Assembly (NCBI RefSeq): GCF_025143365.1
Contig: NZ_JALXPE010000007.1
Span: 1-64,000 of the forward strand
Reading direction: 5' to 3'
Length of the DNA stretch: 64,000 nt
Source of the DNA: Microbacterium sp. p3-SID336
GTDB lineage: Bacteria; Actinomycetota; Actinomycetes; Actinomycetales; Microbacteriaceae
The translations under genes were made by a program, and so were the position numbers. Positions 63,890 to 64,000 of the stretch are shown here, piece by piece. The notes beneath the pieces are model-generated. The model searched no databases, was not told the origin of the DNA, and worked only from the letters and a program-made list of their open reading frames with translations. Numbering within the stretch: the stretch's first letter is position 1; the number at the start of each line of letters is the position of its first letter.

Positions 63890-64000
63890 TCGGCAGCCTT
63901 CCTGACCGTCGCCCAGAGGCCGTAGTCGTGCATCGCCTGGGCATGCACCTCCATGGTCTCCCGCGGACCGGTCGCGACGATCGCGTGCCCGTCGTGATGG
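63886..64000 (-). CDS. clpS: ATP-dependent Clp protease adaptor ClpS (C-terminal part, cut by window edge)
   Basis: The last 37 codons of a minus-strand gene that runs out of the window. The readable sequence HHDGHAIVATGPRETMEVHA followed by AMHDYGLWATV matches the C terminus of ClpS, which hands N-degron substrates to the Clp ATPase. The usual H-x-x-G-x-A-x-V-A-x-G element is intact. The start and the N-terminal binding pocket lie outside. The stop overlaps the start of the DUF2017 gene, the standard actinobacterial pair. Confidence 0.85.
   Translation of the reverse strand, partial: HHDGHAIVATGPRETMEVHAQAMHDYGLWATVRKAAE

Overview
The window looks like chromosomal DNA of a high-GC Gram-positive actinobacterium, most likely Microbacterium or a close Microbacteriaceae relative. 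The support is the very high GC content, the typically actinobacterial protein set (DUF2469, DUF2017 next to ClpS, GlgE, a DivIVA-like protein, ribosomal proteins S16 and S2 with acidic tails), many GTG starts, and actinobacterial gene order (rpsP-khpA-rimM-trmD, M23 peptidase divergent from rpsB-tsf-pyrH-frr-cdsA, gatC-gatA-gatB, yraN-yifB-dprA-xerC). I see no tRNA, rRNA, CRISPR array, insertion sequence or prophage. It is mainly a housekeeping region with few accessory genes.

Layout. 1-800: an extreme G/C homopolymer hairpin followed, on the minus strand, by two small unknown genes (36 and 94 codons) behind a good promoter. 900-5970: smc, ftsY and a DUF2004-like gene. 5980-10000: lipA/lipB on the minus strand, a divergent TetR regulator, and ffh. 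10000-17110: an EamA exporter divergent from a LysR regulator, then the glycerol operon glpD-glpF-glpK (minus strand) divergent from a SorC-type regulator, with a perfect 14-bp palindrome between them. 17100-24240: a YbdK-type ligase, then rpsP-khpA-rimM-trmD. A block of five unrelated genes (phosphatase, methyltransferase, pyrimidine-dimer glycosylase, map, membrane protein) separates these from rplS. 24300-31300: lepB-rnhB, DUF2469, yraN-yifB-dprA, xerC, and a degenerate LytM peptidase. 31400-36600: rpsB-tsf, pyrH, frr-cdsA and a DivIVA-like gene. 36600-42500: cell-envelope and stress functions, including an unusual protein in which a membrane protein is joined to a lipoprotein, followed by a thioredoxin-TPR protein. 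42500-48920: alpha-glucan metabolism (glgB, glgE, glgX). 49000-64000: a cysteine desulfurase with mnmA (tRNA 2-thiolation), ligA, an acetyltransferase and DEAD-box helicase, an acyl-CoA ligase, gatCAB, dinB, a GerW-like small protein, a P-loop kinase, DUF2017, and clpS cut by the window edge.

The most consistent non-coding signal is an -10-like hexamer of the form nAnnnT placed exactly six bases before the start codon of about twenty genes on both strands. This is what leaderless mRNAs would look like. It repeatedly decides between alternative start codons (gatC, ligA, lysR, the M23 peptidase). A leaderless 12-codon upstream ORF overlapping the smc start is a further prediction from the same signal. 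No clearly undescribed system was found. The best candidates for novelty are the 36-codon gene at 663-773, the membrane protein/lipoprotein fusion at 39595-41559, and the smc upstream ORF.
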